A stretch of 64,000 nt of DNA from JACMNW01 sp031406155. GTDB lineage: Bacteria; Pseudomonadota; Alphaproteobacteria; Rhodobacterales; Rhodobacteraceae. The stretch spans positions 1-64,000 of the forward strand of contig JANOGW010000080.1 in assembly GCA_031406155.1 (NCBI GenBank), read 5' to 3'. Below, piece after piece: positions 16,715 through 26,187 of this stretch (position 1 is its first letter; each line of letters starts with the position of its first letter). The notes below the pieces were generated by a model. It was not told the DNA's origin and did not search any database. It saw only the letters and a list, made by a program, of their open reading frames with translations. The translations under genes and the position numbers were made by a program.

Positions 16715-17382
16715 CCGCTGTCCAGCGCCTGCCGCACCTGATCAAGCCCTTGCGCAATGTCCCGCTCGATCGCGCGGGCCAAACCGGGGCTATCGCCTGC
16801 CCGCATCGCCGCCAGTGCCTCGCCATGCCGATCCGGCAATGATTGTGCCCCGTAATGCGCACAAACCACCCGCAAGGACGGGCCGAACCGCAACCAAAGC
16901 GACCGCGCAATATCCACCAGAACCGGCGCACCAGATGCCTCGTACAATGCGAAATGAAATCGGTGGTTCGCCTCAAGATAGGCAGGTATCGCCCCGGTCT
17001 GAATGGCGCAGTCCACGTCGGCATCGATCTGTTCCAGCCGCGCGATCAGATCGGGCGTCATTGATTCCATGGCCAGTTCTGCCAGACGCGGCTCGATCGA
17101 CAGGCGCGCGAACGCGACCTGATCCACCAGCGCCCGTGTCAGGTGCGGCACTGATACGCGACGATTGCCTTGCGGCAGCAGCGCCCCCTCAGCGGCCAAT
17201 CGGCGGATAGCTTCGCGCACCGGGGTCATACCAGCCTCAAGATCGCGGATCAGGCCCTGGATAGTGACGGGCTGGCCCGGTTCCAGATGCCCGAACAGCA
17301 CCATGTCGCGCAAACGGCCATAGGTCACTTCATGCGAGGGTATCTTGCGTAACTCTGCGTCCATCCGCCCCGAACCCGTCAT
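16705..17382 (-). CDS. GntR-family transcriptional regulator, FCD (FadR-like) type
   Basis: This 225-residue repressor or activator has an N-terminal winged helix (residues about 15-80; GMTPVREAIRRLAAEGAL is the recognition-helix region) and a C-terminal all-helical FCD ligand domain (about 90-215). The FCD metal site is suggested by the ANHRFHFALYEASG stretch and a later histidine. It lies immediately upstream of the aminotransferase in the same direction, and a perfect palindrome overlaps its 3' end. The ligand is probably an amine or amino acid related to the aminotransferase substrate, by inference. Confidence 0.9.
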   Translation of the reverse strand: MTGSGRMDAELRKIPSHEVTYGRLRDMVLFGHLEPGQPVTIQGLIRDLEAGMTPVREAIRRLAAEGALLPQGNRRVSVPHLTRALVDQVAFARLSIEPRLAELAMESMTPDLIARLEQIDADVDCAIQTGAIPAYLEANHRFHFALYEASGAPVLVDIARSLWLRFGPSLRVVCAHYGAQSLPDRHGEALAAMRAGDSPGLARAIERDIAQGLDQVRQALDSGEI

Positions 17383-17545
17383 CTTGAATGCCGCTTATGA
17401 CGGGGGCTGAGGCAGCAATCAAGCCGATTGGCACGTGGCGCGCGCGCGCGCAGACTTTTGCGCAGCTTGTCTCTTCCCACATGCCGCACATCATGCCAAA
17501 ATCACCACCAATGCGGATCATGGGCCAATGCCCGGGGGGACAATC

Positions 17546-18601
17546 ATGAAAACCATCAAGGGCCCAGCCCTGTTTCTGGCGCAGTTTGCGGGCGACACCG
17601 CACCGTTCAATTCCTGGCGCGGTATCACCGAATGGGCCGCCGATGCGGGCTATGTCGGGGTGCAGGTGCCAAGCTGGGATGCGCGCCTGTTCGATCTGGA
17701 GAAAGCTTCAAAATCAAAAGGTTACTGCGATGAGTTCAAAGGCGTCGCCGCAGAGCAGGGCATCGTTGTAACAGAATTGTCCACCCACCTGCAAGGCCAA
17801 CTCGTTGCCGTTCACCCCGCCTATGACGACGCGTTCGATGGCTTCGCCGCCCCCACGGTCCGCGGCAATCCGAAGGCGCGTCAGGCCTGGGCTGTCGATC
17901 AGGTGAAAATGGCCTTAACGGCGTCCAAAAACCTTGGCCTCAACGCCCATGCCACCTTTTCCGGTGCGCTGGCCTGGCCCTATGTTTACCCATGGCCGCA
18001 GCGCCCTGCCGGTCTGGTCGAGGCGGCGTTTGACGAACTGGCAAGTCGGTGGCGGCCCATTCTGGACCATGCGGAGGATTGCGGCGTCGACATCTGTTAC
18101 GAGATTCACCCCGGCGAAGACCTGCATGATGGTGTGACGTTCGAGATGTTTCTCGACCGCGTCGGCAACCACAAACGCGCGAACATGCTGTACGACCCAT
18201 CGCATTATGTTCTGCAACACCTTGATTATCTTGATAACATCGACATCTACCACGACCGCATCAAGATGTTCCACGTCAAGGATGCCGAACTGAACCCCAC
18301 CGGGCGGCAAGGCGTTTACGGCGGCTACCAATCCTGGGTTAACCGTGCCGGGCGATTCCGGTCGCTCGGCGACGGGCAGGTGGATTTCGGCTCTGTGTTC
18401 TCGAAACTCACGCAATATGGCTTTGATGGCTGGGCCGTGGTGGAATGGGAATGCGCGATCAAGCACCCCGAAGACGGCGCGCGCGAAGGATCGGAATTCG
18501 TCCGCGCCCACATAATCCGGGTGACAGAACGCGCGTTCGATGATTTCGCCGATGCCGGGACAGATCACGCCGCCAACCGCCGTATGTTGGGATTGGAGTG
18601 A
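17546..18601 (+). CDS. Sugar phosphate isomerase/epimerase family protein (xylose isomerase-like TIM barrel)
   Basis: This 351-residue protein belongs to the AP endonuclease 2/xylose isomerase-like barrel family. Family metal-site segments are recognisable: the ICYEIHPGEDLHDG region, LYDPSHYVLQHLDY, MFHVKDAE, and the final VVEWECA. It probably isomerises or epimerises a keto-sugar or inositol derivative. The start at 17546 (MKTIKGPALF) follows a G-rich ribosome-binding site; the frame open from 17435 has no family match. The next gene follows after only three bases, so they form one operon. It is divergent from the GntR gene. Confidence 0.86.
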   Translation: MKTIKGPALFLAQFAGDTAPFNSWRGITEWAADAGYVGVQVPSWDARLFDLEKASKSKGYCDEFKGVAAEQGIVVTELSTHLQGQLVAVHPAYDDAFDGFAAPTVRGNPKARQAWAVDQVKMALTASKNLGLNAHATFSGALAWPYVYPWPQRPAGLVEAAFDELASRWRPILDHAEDCGVDICYEIHPGEDLHDGVTFEMFLDRVGNHKRANMLYDPSHYVLQHLDYLDNIDIYHDRIKMFHVKDAELNPTGRQGVYGGYQSWVNRAGRFRSLGDGQVDFGSVFSKLTQYGFDGWAVVEWECAIKHPEDGAREGSEFVRAHIIRVTERAFDDFADAGTDHAANRRMLGLE

Positions 18602-18604
18602 ACG

Positions 18605-19780
18605 ATGGCCATCACAGGCGCACATGTTGCCCGCAGCCCGCGCATCCGGCTTGGCATGGTCGGCGGCGGCCGCGATGCTTTCATCGGTGCTGTGCACCGC
18701 ATCGCATCCAGAATTGATGATCAATATGAATTGGTTGCGGGGTGTTTTTCATCCAGCGCCGAAAAATCCGCAGTCTCCGGCGCAGACATCGGCGTTGCCG
18801 ACAACCGCACCTACGCCGACTTCACCGAAATGGCCACGCGCGAGGCGCGCCGCAAGGATGGCATCGAGGTTGTGGCCATTGTCACCCCCAACCACATGCA
18901 CGCCCCTGTCGCCCTGCAGTTCATCAAACGCGGCATCCACGTGATCTGCGACAAACCCCTGACTGCCACCTTGGCGGAGGCGAAAAAACTGGCGAAAGCC
19001 GCCGAAGCCTCTGGCGTCATTTTCGTGCTGACGCACAATTACACCGGCTACCCGATGATCCGGCAGGCCAAAGCCATGGTCGCCGCCGGTGATCTGGGCG
19101 AGATTCGGCTGGTTCAGGTGGAATACGCGCAGGACTGGTTGGCCGAACCGCTGGAAGCGTCGGGCCAGAAACAGGCCGACTGGCGCACCGATCCGGCCAG
19201 AACCGGTGCAGGCGGGTCCACCGGCGATATCGGCACCCATGCGTTCAACATAGCAAATTTTGTCACTGGCCTGACTCTCGATACCCTCGCCGCCGATCTG
19301 CAAAGCTTCGTTCCCGGTCGCCGCGTCGATGACAACGCCCATGTCATGCTGCGCTACCGTGGCGGCGCGCGTGGCATCTTGTGGTGCAGCCAGGTTGCCT
19401 CAGGCTGCGAAAACGGGCTGCGACTCCGGGTGTTCGGCACCAAAGCCGGCATCGAATGGGCGCAGGAAGACCCCAATTACCTCTGGGTCACTCCGCTGGG
19501 CGCTCCCCGCTACCGCCTGACCCGTGGCGGTGCGGGCAGCGGACCCGAAGCCGCGCGCGTCAGCCGCATCCCCCCAGGCCATCCCGAAGGCTATCTGGAA
19601 GGTTTCGCCAACATCTACGCCGAAGCCGCCCGCGCCATCCAGGCCCGCCGCGACGGGTCAGCCCTCGATGCTGCCGTCACCTTTCCCGGTCTGAAAGAGG
19701 GCCTTGAGGGCGTCGCTTTCGTCGATGCCTGCGTGCGATCCTCCAAACGCAACGGCGCATGGACAAACCTCGCACTTTGA
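18605..19780 (+). CDS. Gfo/Idh/MocA-family oxidoreductase
   Basis: This 391-residue NAD(P)-dependent dehydrogenase acts on sugars or inositols. The N-terminal Rossmann fold shows LGMVGGGRDAFIGAVHR, then VVAIVTPNHMHAPVA, and the catalytic segment CDKPLTAT with its conserved lysine. The C-terminal GFO_IDH_MocA domain includes GDIGTHAFNI. It is immediately downstream of the isomerase/epimerase, a common pairing in which both act on one sugar pathway. No transporter is adjacent, so the substrate is unknown. Confidence 0.9.
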   Translation: MAITGAHVARSPRIRLGMVGGGRDAFIGAVHRIASRIDDQYELVAGCFSSSAEKSAVSGADIGVADNRTYADFTEMATREARRKDGIEVVAIVTPNHMHAPVALQFIKRGIHVICDKPLTATLAEAKKLAKAAEASGVIFVLTHNYTGYPMIRQAKAMVAAGDLGEIRLVQVEYAQDWLAEPLEASGQKQADWRTDPARTGAGGSTGDIGTHAFNIANFVTGLTLDTLAADLQSFVPGRRVDDNAHVMLRYRGGARGILWCSQVASGCENGLRLRVFGTKAGIEWAQEDPNYLWVTPLGAPRYRLTRGGAGSGPEAARVSRIPPGHPEGYLEGFANIYAEAARAIQARRDGSALDAAVTFPGLKEGLEGVAFVDACVRSSKRNGAWTNLAL

Positions 19781-19802
19781 TTGCGGATCGAAGCGCGGGC
19801 CG

Positions 19803-20918
19803 TCACAGCCCGCGCAACCGCCCACGTTCGCGCTGCAACCACAATGCCGTCAGGATCAGCGGCGCATTCGCAACCTCACCCGAGTTCACAATTGCCATGA
19901 AGTGCTCGAATGACATCAGATGGCCGCGAATGTCTTCGGCCTCGCCAGCCACCCCGAAAACCCCCGCCGATCCGTCAGGAAGGTCGGCAAGCCCGAGGTA
20001 GGAAAACAAATACTCGGTCTTGGCCCCGGGCGACGGGTAATAGCTCGCGATAGGTAACAGCGCCCCCAACACAAGGCCGGCCTCTTCCAGCATTTCGCGG
20101 CGCGCAGCAGCCTCTGGCCCCTCGCCCGGATCAATACGCCCGGCGATAGCCTCCAGTTGCCATGGGTTCGCATCCCCGCGCGCATAGGGGCCGGCGCGAA
20201 ATTGCTCGATCACCAGTACTCTGTCGCGCACCGGGTCATAGGGCAGCACCGTGACGGCATCGCCGGAGACAAACGTTGCGCGGTTCACCACCGGGCTCAT
20301 GGTGCCGTCAAAGCGGCGAAAGCTGAGGTCGTATTCCTCGACCGCAAAGAAATTGGCATAGGGGTAATGCCGCATGGTTACCGCAACATCCCCCGTCGCC
20401 ATCGTGCGGCGTACTGCAGCCGGTCCTGGCAATTCGGCCCGAGCCCGCGACGCCCCGCGCACCAACATTGGCCCGCGCCGCGCTGCAATCGATGCACGGT
20501 CCGCCTGACCATAGAGCGCCATCACATCGCGGGCGGTTGCCACCACTGTCTCGGCCCAGACCCTGGCCCAATCGGCAAGCAGCCAAGGCGTGCCCGGCTT
20601 CCACAGGCTGGCGTCAGGAAAATAGACCACCGCCGGTTCCGCGCCAGCGTCGGTGGTAACCGTCAACTCGCATTTGCGTACGCTGTAGCCGCCAGTGTAG
20701 AAATCAAGCCGCGCAAGATCCGCTGCATCAACCCCGCGCAGCAGCATCCCCGGCGCGGAGGTTCCGGCCTCGGGCTCGATCATCGGAAAGGTCTGATCTT
20801 GCACCCATGAAACGACATGGTCGCCCAACACCGCTGGCGCCGTTTCGGCCGTTCGCCCCAAAACAACGCGCAGCAGCGGCAGATGGCACAGCGTGCCAAA
20901 AAAAAACAGGCTCGTCAC
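19803..20918 (-). CDS. trgB: TrgB-like fusion of a gamma-glutamylcyclotransferase-like domain and a Nudix hydrolase
   Basis: This 371-residue protein has two domains. Residues 1-150 form a GGCT/AIG2-like fold starting FFFGTLCHLPLLRVVLG. Residues about 180-365 form a Nudix hydrolase whose box GRIDPGEGPEAAARREMLEE keeps every position of G-x5-E-x7-REUxEE. The Nudix part resembles ADP-ribose pyrophosphatases. TrgB of Rhodobacter was named for tellurite resistance; the adjacent gene is TrgA, four bases away on the same strand, which supports the name. The true substrate is not shown by the sequence. Confidence 0.85.
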   Translation of the reverse strand: MTSLFFFGTLCHLPLLRVVLGRTAETAPAVLGDHVVSWVQDQTFPMIEPEAGTSAPGMLLRGVDAADLARLDFYTGGYSVRKCELTVTTDAGAEPAVVYFPDASLWKPGTPWLLADWARVWAETVVATARDVMALYGQADRASIAARRGPMLVRGASRARAELPGPAAVRRTMATGDVAVTMRHYPYANFFAVEEYDLSFRRFDGTMSPVVNRATFVSGDAVTVLPYDPVRDRVLVIEQFRAGPYARGDANPWQLEAIAGRIDPGEGPEAAARREMLEEAGLVLGALLPIASYYPSPGAKTEYLFSYLGLADLPDGSAGVFGVAGEAEDIRGHLMSFEHFMAIVNSGEVANAPLILTALWLQRERGRLRGL

Positions 20919-20922
20919 AGTC

Positions 20923-21363
20923 CTAGTCCCAACGCCGGCGCGCCCATTCCGTGATCGCCCCGCAGATCAACCCGCCGACCAGAAACGTGCCGATCACGGC
21001 AGGCGTCAGCAGCATCTTGCCATAATCCAGCATGATCCCAAACGCCGCAGTCACCGCCTCTATCGGCCCGTCGTAGCGCAGCTGCGTCGACAGCACGACC
21101 ATCTTGTAGATCGAAAACAACAGCAAAGCCCAGACCACGATGGTGATCGCCGTGCGCACGCCCGATCCCATCGCATCGCGGTAGCCGTGACCGCCCAGCA
21201 CCCCCATCACTACCCAGCCGTTTAACAGCCCGATCACCGCACTGATCGGCACGAAATAACCAAGCTGCGTGCCCTCCGGCAGGACTGGTATCACGGCGGT
21301 GGCGGCAATCGCGCCGAAGAAGGCAAAGCAGATGGCGGCTACTATTTTCGCAGCGGTGGGCAT
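20923..21363 (-). CDS. trgA: TrgA family membrane protein
   Basis: This 146-residue integral membrane protein has four predicted hydrophobic segments, at about residues 5-25, 36-58, 70-92 and 118-138. Sequence and size match the TrgA family, found mostly in Rhodobacterales and first described with trgB in tellurite tolerance. It is directly upstream of trgB in one operon. The molecular function is not known; a membrane role in redox or metalloid tolerance is inferred only from the name gene. Confidence 0.82.
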   Translation of the reverse strand: MPTAAKIVAAICFAFFGAIAATAVIPVLPEGTQLGYFVPISAVIGLLNGWVVMGVLGGHGYRDAMGSGVRTAITIVVWALLLFSIYKMVVLSTQLRYDGPIEAVTAAFGIMLDYGKMLLTPAVIGTFLVGGLICGAITEWARRRWD

Positions 21364-21370
21364 GATCGGT

Positions 21371-22582
21371 CTACCTTGGGCGGGTCACGGTGATTTGCGT
21401 GACGTCACAATTACCGCCGTGAAATGCGCCCGCGCAAGAGGTAAGGTAAAAATTCCACATCCGCCGAAACCGGTCATCAAAGCCCATATGCGCCACCTCG
21501 TCCCAGCGCGCGTTGAAGGTGTCATGCCAGCGGCGCAGGGTCTGGCTGTAACTTTGTCCGAACTCGATCGAACTGCGGATCGTCAGCCCGGCCCTTATGA
21601 CTTCATTGCGCAGCGCGCCGGGTGACGGCAGCATGCCGCCGGGAAAGATGTATTTCTGAATGAAATCAATCCCGCGCCGATAAACCTGCCAGCGTTTGTC
21701 CTGCACGGTGATGATCTGCAACGTCGCATGGCCCCCCGGTTTTAACCGGTCGCGCAGCGTGTTGAAATACACCGGCCAATAGCGTTCGCCGACCGCTTCG
21801 AACATCTCGATGCTGGCAATGCCGTCATAGGTTCCGCGTTCATCGCGGTAGTCCTGCATCTTGATTTCCACCCGGTCCGACAACCCGGCCTTGGCAATGC
21901 GGTCCACGGCATAATCGTGCTGCGCCTGACTGATGGTCAGGCCGGTTACCCGCAATCCGCGCTCACGTGCCGCGTATTCGGCAAACCCGCCCCACCCGCA
22001 GCCGATCTCGAGCACATGATCACCCGGTTCGGCCCCCATCTGATCTACCATGCTGGCGTATTTCAGCGTCTGCGCGTGCTCCAGGCTTTCCTGCCCGGTC
22101 TCGAACTTGGCCGAAGAATAGGTCATCGTCTCATCCAGCCACAGCCCGTAGAAATCATTGCCCAGATCGTAGTGATGAGCGATATTTTTGCGCGCCTGAC
22201 GGCGGGAATTGCCACGCAGCCAGTGGCGCGCCTTCTCGAAAGTGCGCACCAGCGTCATTCCTGGATAGCCATCATAGACATTATCATTATCGGTATGGAT
22301 CAGGTCCATGAACGCCTGCAGATCCGGCGTGCTCCACCAGCTTTCCAGATAGGCATCGCAAAAGCCAAGATCGCCTTCGCGGATCAGACGCCCGAACGTA
22401 TCGGGGTTGTGGATGTGAAGTTCGGCAACCGGGCCCGGCTTGCCCCCCTCTGCCCGGAACCGCCGACCGTCCGGTATCACGAAATCCAGCCGGCCATGTT
22501 CCAGCTTTCGCGCAACATCGAAAGCGTGGCTGAAATAGCGCGGCAGGCCGGTCTGGCCCTTGGTCGTCGTCAGAACAGTCAT
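21371..22582 (-). CDS. cfa: Cyclopropane-fatty-acyl-phospholipid synthase
   Basis: This 403-residue SAM-dependent methyltransferase converts unsaturated acyl chains of membrane phospholipids to cyclopropane rings. Motif I is VLEIGCGWGGFAEYAARE, preceded by the family segment HYDLGNDFYGLWLDETMTYS; RRGIDFIQKYIFPGGMLPS is the conserved late segment. The start at 22582 has GGGGAAG upstream. The trgA gene starts only seven bases beyond the cfa stop, so cfa-trgA-trgB are probably co-transcribed, with the photolyase gene upstream. Such genes are often induced by photo-oxidative stress in this order. Confidence 0.92.
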   Translation of the reverse strand: MTVLTTTKGQTGLPRYFSHAFDVARKLEHGRLDFVIPDGRRFRAEGGKPGPVAELHIHNPDTFGRLIREGDLGFCDAYLESWWSTPDLQAFMDLIHTDNDNVYDGYPGMTLVRTFEKARHWLRGNSRRQARKNIAHHYDLGNDFYGLWLDETMTYSSAKFETGQESLEHAQTLKYASMVDQMGAEPGDHVLEIGCGWGGFAEYAARERGLRVTGLTISQAQHDYAVDRIAKAGLSDRVEIKMQDYRDERGTYDGIASIEMFEAVGERYWPVYFNTLRDRLKPGGHATLQIITVQDKRWQVYRRGIDFIQKYIFPGGMLPSPGALRNEVIRAGLTIRSSIEFGQSYSQTLRRWHDTFNARWDEVAHMGFDDRFRRMWNFYLTSCAGAFHGGNCDVTQITVTRPR

Positions 22583-22681
22583 ATCTTCCCCGTCGCTTTG
22601 GTTTTGGTGGCGCTGTCTTTTGCAGCGCCCTGTCATTTCAATTCGCCCGTGGCGGCACCGTCACAGATCGCGCGCCGTCCC

Positions 22682-24094
22682 TCAAGCCCTTAGACGCCCA
22701 TAGGCCGCCAAAGCCCGCTCCCGGCCGGCAGGTAGCGCGATCATTGGTTCTGGATAGACCGCAATCGGGGAAAGGTGCCACTTTCGCGGCATCGCCTGAA
22801 AGAACGCAATCGCCTCAGGCCCGGGGTTCGGTGAAAGCTCCGCGATATATCGCTTTCGGTAGGCCGCGTCGGGGTCAAACTTTTCGGCTTGCGTGGCTGG
22901 ATTGAAGATCCGGAAATAGGGCGATGCATCGGGCCCCGACCCCGCCGCCCATTGCCAGCCCATCGCATTGGCCGCAATGTCCCAGTCGGTCAAACACTCG
23001 GCAAACCAATCAAGCCCCACACGCCAGTCTGTCATCAGATGCTTGGTCAGGTAACTTGCCACGATCATCCGGCCACGGTTGTGCATTGTGCCCGTCACAT
23101 ACATCTGCCGCATGGCGGCATCGACAAACGGCTCGCCTGTCATGCCGCGCCGCCAGCGTTCGGCATCATCATTGTCGCCGCGCCACGGAAAAGCGGCCCA
23201 GTCCGCCCGCCAGTTTTGCGTGGCAATGTGGGGGGTGTGATGCAGCAGATGATAGGAAAACTCGCGCCAGATCAGTTCTTTCAAAAACGTCTCGGCCCCG
23301 GCAGACCCAGCCAGCCAGGCCCGCATAGCGCGGTGCCAGACATAGCGCGGACCAATTTCGCCAAGGCTCAAGTTCGCCGACAACCCCGAGGTGCCGGGCC
23401 GGTCCGCCCTGTTGCGGCCATCGGAATACTCGTCAACCGGCCCATCCAGAAATGCATCCAGCACGCCGAAGGCCACCTCTTCACCCACTCTTTGATAGGG
23501 CAGAACCACCGCCGCACCGCGCGCCATCGCAGCCCCGAGGTTCCAGCTGGCCAAGATATCACTCTCTGGCCAGACTTCCGGCGCGCGCAAGCGGTCCGGC
23601 GCGGGTGCAGGGGCTGCGACATCGCGGTCCTTCACGGCGCGCCAGAACGGCGTGTAGACGCGGTAAAACCCGCCCTGCCCGCTTTGCACGGTCCAGGGTT
23701 CGTGCAGCAAATGGCTGCCAAAACTGCGCGCCTCGATGCCCTGCGCGCGAAGCGCGGCCTTGACGGCGGTATCACGCCGCGTAGCCGCAGGGTCATAAAG
23801 CCGCGACCACATCACCGCATCGGCGTCGGTTTCCCTGATCAACTGCTCCAGCACGCCCAGCGCCGACCCGCGCCGAAAGATCAGCCTCGACCCCACGTCC
23901 GCCAGCCGCGCGGCAAACTCCGCCAACCCAAGCCCAAGGCGCCATTTGGCAGCAGCGCCCAGCGCCTCGGTTTCCGCATCAAGGACGAAAACCGGCACCA
24001 ACGGCCGCCCGGTGGCAACGGCCGCTGCCAGCATCGGGTGATCCGACAGCCGCAAGTCGCGCCGAAACCACAGCACAATCGGCTTATCTGTCAT
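22682..24094 (-). CDS. phrB: Deoxyribodipyrimidine photolyase (class I CPD type)
   Basis: This 470-residue FAD enzyme repairs UV-made cyclobutane pyrimidine dimers with blue light. The N-terminal antenna domain starts IVLWFRRDLRLSDHPMLAAA. The FAD domain shows ELIWREFSYHLLHH, the MRQMYVTGTMHNRGRM segment and the signature WDIAANAMGWQWAAGSGPDA. Length matches the class. The start at 24094 is chosen because MTDKPIVLWF is the family start. It precedes cfa and trgAB in the same direction, about 100 bp away. Confidence 0.93.
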   Translation of the reverse strand: MTDKPIVLWFRRDLRLSDHPMLAAAVATGRPLVPVFVLDAETEALGAAAKWRLGLGLAEFAARLADVGSRLIFRRGSALGVLEQLIRETDADAVMWSRLYDPAATRRDTAVKAALRAQGIEARSFGSHLLHEPWTVQSGQGGFYRVYTPFWRAVKDRDVAAPAPAPDRLRAPEVWPESDILASWNLGAAMARGAAVVLPYQRVGEEVAFGVLDAFLDGPVDEYSDGRNRADRPGTSGLSANLSLGEIGPRYVWHRAMRAWLAGSAGAETFLKELIWREFSYHLLHHTPHIATQNWRADWAAFPWRGDNDDAERWRRGMTGEPFVDAAMRQMYVTGTMHNRGRMIVASYLTKHLMTDWRVGLDWFAECLTDWDIAANAMGWQWAAGSGPDASPYFRIFNPATQAEKFDPDAAYRKRYIAELSPNPGPEAIAFFQAMPRKWHLSPIAVYPEPMIALPAGRERALAAYGRLRA

Positions 24095-24237
24095 TGGCTC
24101 AGTACCCCCGCGATCCATCGCTGGGTACCTAAACCGCAGCCCGCAAGATCAACCCCCGTGCTTTCATTTTGGCAAAACTATCCTTGGGGGGTGAATTGGC
24201 GCAGCCAAGAGGGCGGCAGACAGCCCCTCCTTCTTAC

Positions 24238-25476
24238 CTACAATTCCGCATCAAGCGCCGTGATCAGGCGGCTGACGTCTTCGGCGCTGGTATAATGCAC
24301 AAGGCTCATGCGCAGCACGCCGCGATCGGTGTCGATGCCCATCGCCTGCAGTGGGCGCACTGCATAGAAGTCTCCGCCCCAGCAATTGACCCCGTGTCTT
24401 GCAAGCCGTGCCGCAACCGCATCGGGCGCATCGCCGCGCAGCACGACGGCAACGGTCGGTGCCCTGTCCCCGGCCTTGCGCGGCCCGATCAACCGCAGAT
24501 CATTGCGCGCCGCCAGATAATCCAGCAGGGGTGCCGTCACCGTCACCTCTTGCGCGCGCATCAGGTCATGAACCGCCGCGTTGCGCGCAAGCGCCGTGGC
24601 ACTGCCCGCCCCGAAATGCTGCGCGTATAGTGCGTCGACATAGTCGGCCATTCCCGCGCAAGCCGCAATTTGCGCATGATCCGGCCCTGACGGCGTGAAC
24701 CGCTTGCAAAGCGTGTCTGCATTGAACCAGTGCCCCTGCGCGGGCAGTACCTCGCCGAACGCGCGGGTGATCGTCATGATGCCCTGATGCGGCCCATAGG
24801 TCTTATAGGCCGAAAACAGATAGACATCCGCTCCCAGTGCGCGCACATCGGGCAGGCCGTGTGGGGCATAGCTGACGCCATCGACAATGGTATAGCCGCC
24901 CGCCGCCCGCACCATGGCACAAATCTCGACCACCGGATTGATCTCGGCCACCACGTTGGAGCAATGTGGAAAACACACCAGCCGCACAGTGCCGTCGTCC
25001 AGCAGAGCCGCCAGATCATCGGTGTCCAGATGTCCGGTTTCGGGATCGATCTGCCACTCGCGGATCTCGATGCCGTCATCCGCCAGCCGCCGCCAGACCC
25101 CGGAATTCGCCTCGTGGTCCTGATTAGTGACCACCACCGCGCCGCCCGCCTGCATCAGCCATTTGCGCACGGCCTGCGCCAGCACATAGGTATTGGTGCT
25201 GGTCGAGGGCCCGAACGACACCTCGTCCGTCGCAACCCCCATCAGGGCGGCAAGGCGCACCCTTGCCTCGTCCATCTCTTCGCCCCCCGCCTGCGCCGCG
25301 GCATAGGGCGCGTAAGGCTGAACTTTGCGATCGTTGTAAAAACGCGTCAGACGGTCCACGACCTGACGGCAGGGGTAGGACCCGCCCGCATTTTCAAAGA
25401 ACGCCTGTCCGGTGGTCAGCGGTGACGTGAACGCCGGAAACTGCGCGCGCACGAAATTCAGATCGAGTTTGGTCAT
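24238..25476 (-). CDS. Class V aminotransferase, cysteine desulfurase-like
   Basis: This 412-residue PLP enzyme has fold type I. The Schiff-base lysine is in LFSAYKTYGPHQG, with the PLP aspartate in IVDGVSYAPHGLPD and the histidine in NQDHEAN. It resembles the cysteine desulfurase-like (VC1184-type) subgroup rather than IscS or SufS; no scaffold or suf genes are adjacent. Its substrate may be another sulfur or seleno amino acid. It starts FVRAQFPAFTSPLTTGQAFF after a short leader. It is convergent with nothing and follows a dinB gene on the same strand. Confidence 0.82.
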   Translation of the reverse strand: MTKLDLNFVRAQFPAFTSPLTTGQAFFENAGGSYPCRQVVDRLTRFYNDRKVQPYAPYAAAQAGGEEMDEARVRLAALMGVATDEVSFGPSTSTNTYVLAQAVRKWLMQAGGAVVVTNQDHEANSGVWRRLADDGIEIREWQIDPETGHLDTDDLAALLDDGTVRLVCFPHCSNVVAEINPVVEICAMVRAAGGYTIVDGVSYAPHGLPDVRALGADVYLFSAYKTYGPHQGIMTITRAFGEVLPAQGHWFNADTLCKRFTPSGPDHAQIAACAGMADYVDALYAQHFGAGSATALARNAAVHDLMRAQEVTVTAPLLDYLAARNDLRLIGPRKAGDRAPTVAVVLRGDAPDAVAARLARHGVNCWGGDFYAVRPLQAMGIDTDRGVLRMSLVHYTSAEDVSRLITALDAEL

Positions 25477-25677
25477 TCACATTGCCTTTTGTACATCACA
25501 ATTCTTGCGTCGGATCGCGGATGCGCCCCTTACCGACGGGCACACTGCCCCAACCGCCACCGATTTTCCAGCAAAGCCACTGAAGTCTTGGCTCTTGGGA
25601 AAAATCATCGGCAAACCCCGGCCCGACTGCTGACCGGAGCAACGAGTTTAATGGCCAGGCTATCCGCGCGAAACCCG

Positions 25678-26187
25678 TCAATCCAGCAAATCCGGCATCA
25701 GGAACAAGGCACTGTCCTCGGTCAAAGCACCGGCCGCCCCCAGCAGGGCATGCGCCACGCCGCGAAAATGTGCCTGCTGTACGAAGAAATGGGTGATGCA
25801 GATCGCCATCGGGCGCGACACATGGCGTTCGGCGGATTTCGAGATCCAGAACAACTCGCCCTCCATCGCGGCATCATCCAGTGTCGAGGCCCAGTCCAGA
25901 ATGCGCGTATCGGTTTGCGCGCGTTCGGCCCGGTACAATTCCCAGTCGCGAAACTGCATGCCGCTGGTAGCGAGCCTGCCAGATGGGGCCGCCGCCCCGT
26001 CAAACCGCGTCATCCAGACCCGGTCCGTCCACAGAAGATGCGACAAGATGCCCGCAATTGACGCAAGCGGTTCTGCGTCGGATCCTTGCCGCACAACGGG
26101 GCTGATCGGGTCAGCCGTGGCGATGATTGCCCGGTTCTGCCACAGATTATAGCGTGCCATCATGCAGCACCACGTCGGGCTAATCAT
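25678..26187 (-). CDS. DinB family protein
   Basis: This 169-residue four-helix-bundle protein belongs to the DinB/YfiT superfamily, whose members bind a metal through three histidines and include thiol transferases. Candidate ligands are in ILSHLLWTDRVW and THFFVQQAHFRG. The start is set at the ATG at 26187 with GAGGCGG upstream; a GTG at 26220 would add 11 residues. It is divergent from the binding-protein gene. The family name comes from DNA-damage induction, but a role here cannot be read from sequence. Confidence 0.8.
   Translation of the reverse strand: MISPTWCCMMARYNLWQNRAIIATADPISPVVRQGSDAEPLASIAGILSHLLWTDRVWMTRFDGAAAPSGRLATSGMQFRDWELYRAERAQTDTRILDWASTLDDAAMEGELFWISKSAERHVSRPMAICITHFFVQQAHFRGVAHALLGAAGALTEDSALFLMPDLLD

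Noticed and set aside
24095..24237. Possible RpoE-type promoter upstream of phrB
   Set aside because: A TGATC sequence is present, but no correctly spaced second element follows.
22889..24295. 468-codon open frame on the plus strand
   Set aside because: It is the antisense of the photolyase and has no family sequence; high G+C makes such shadows common.
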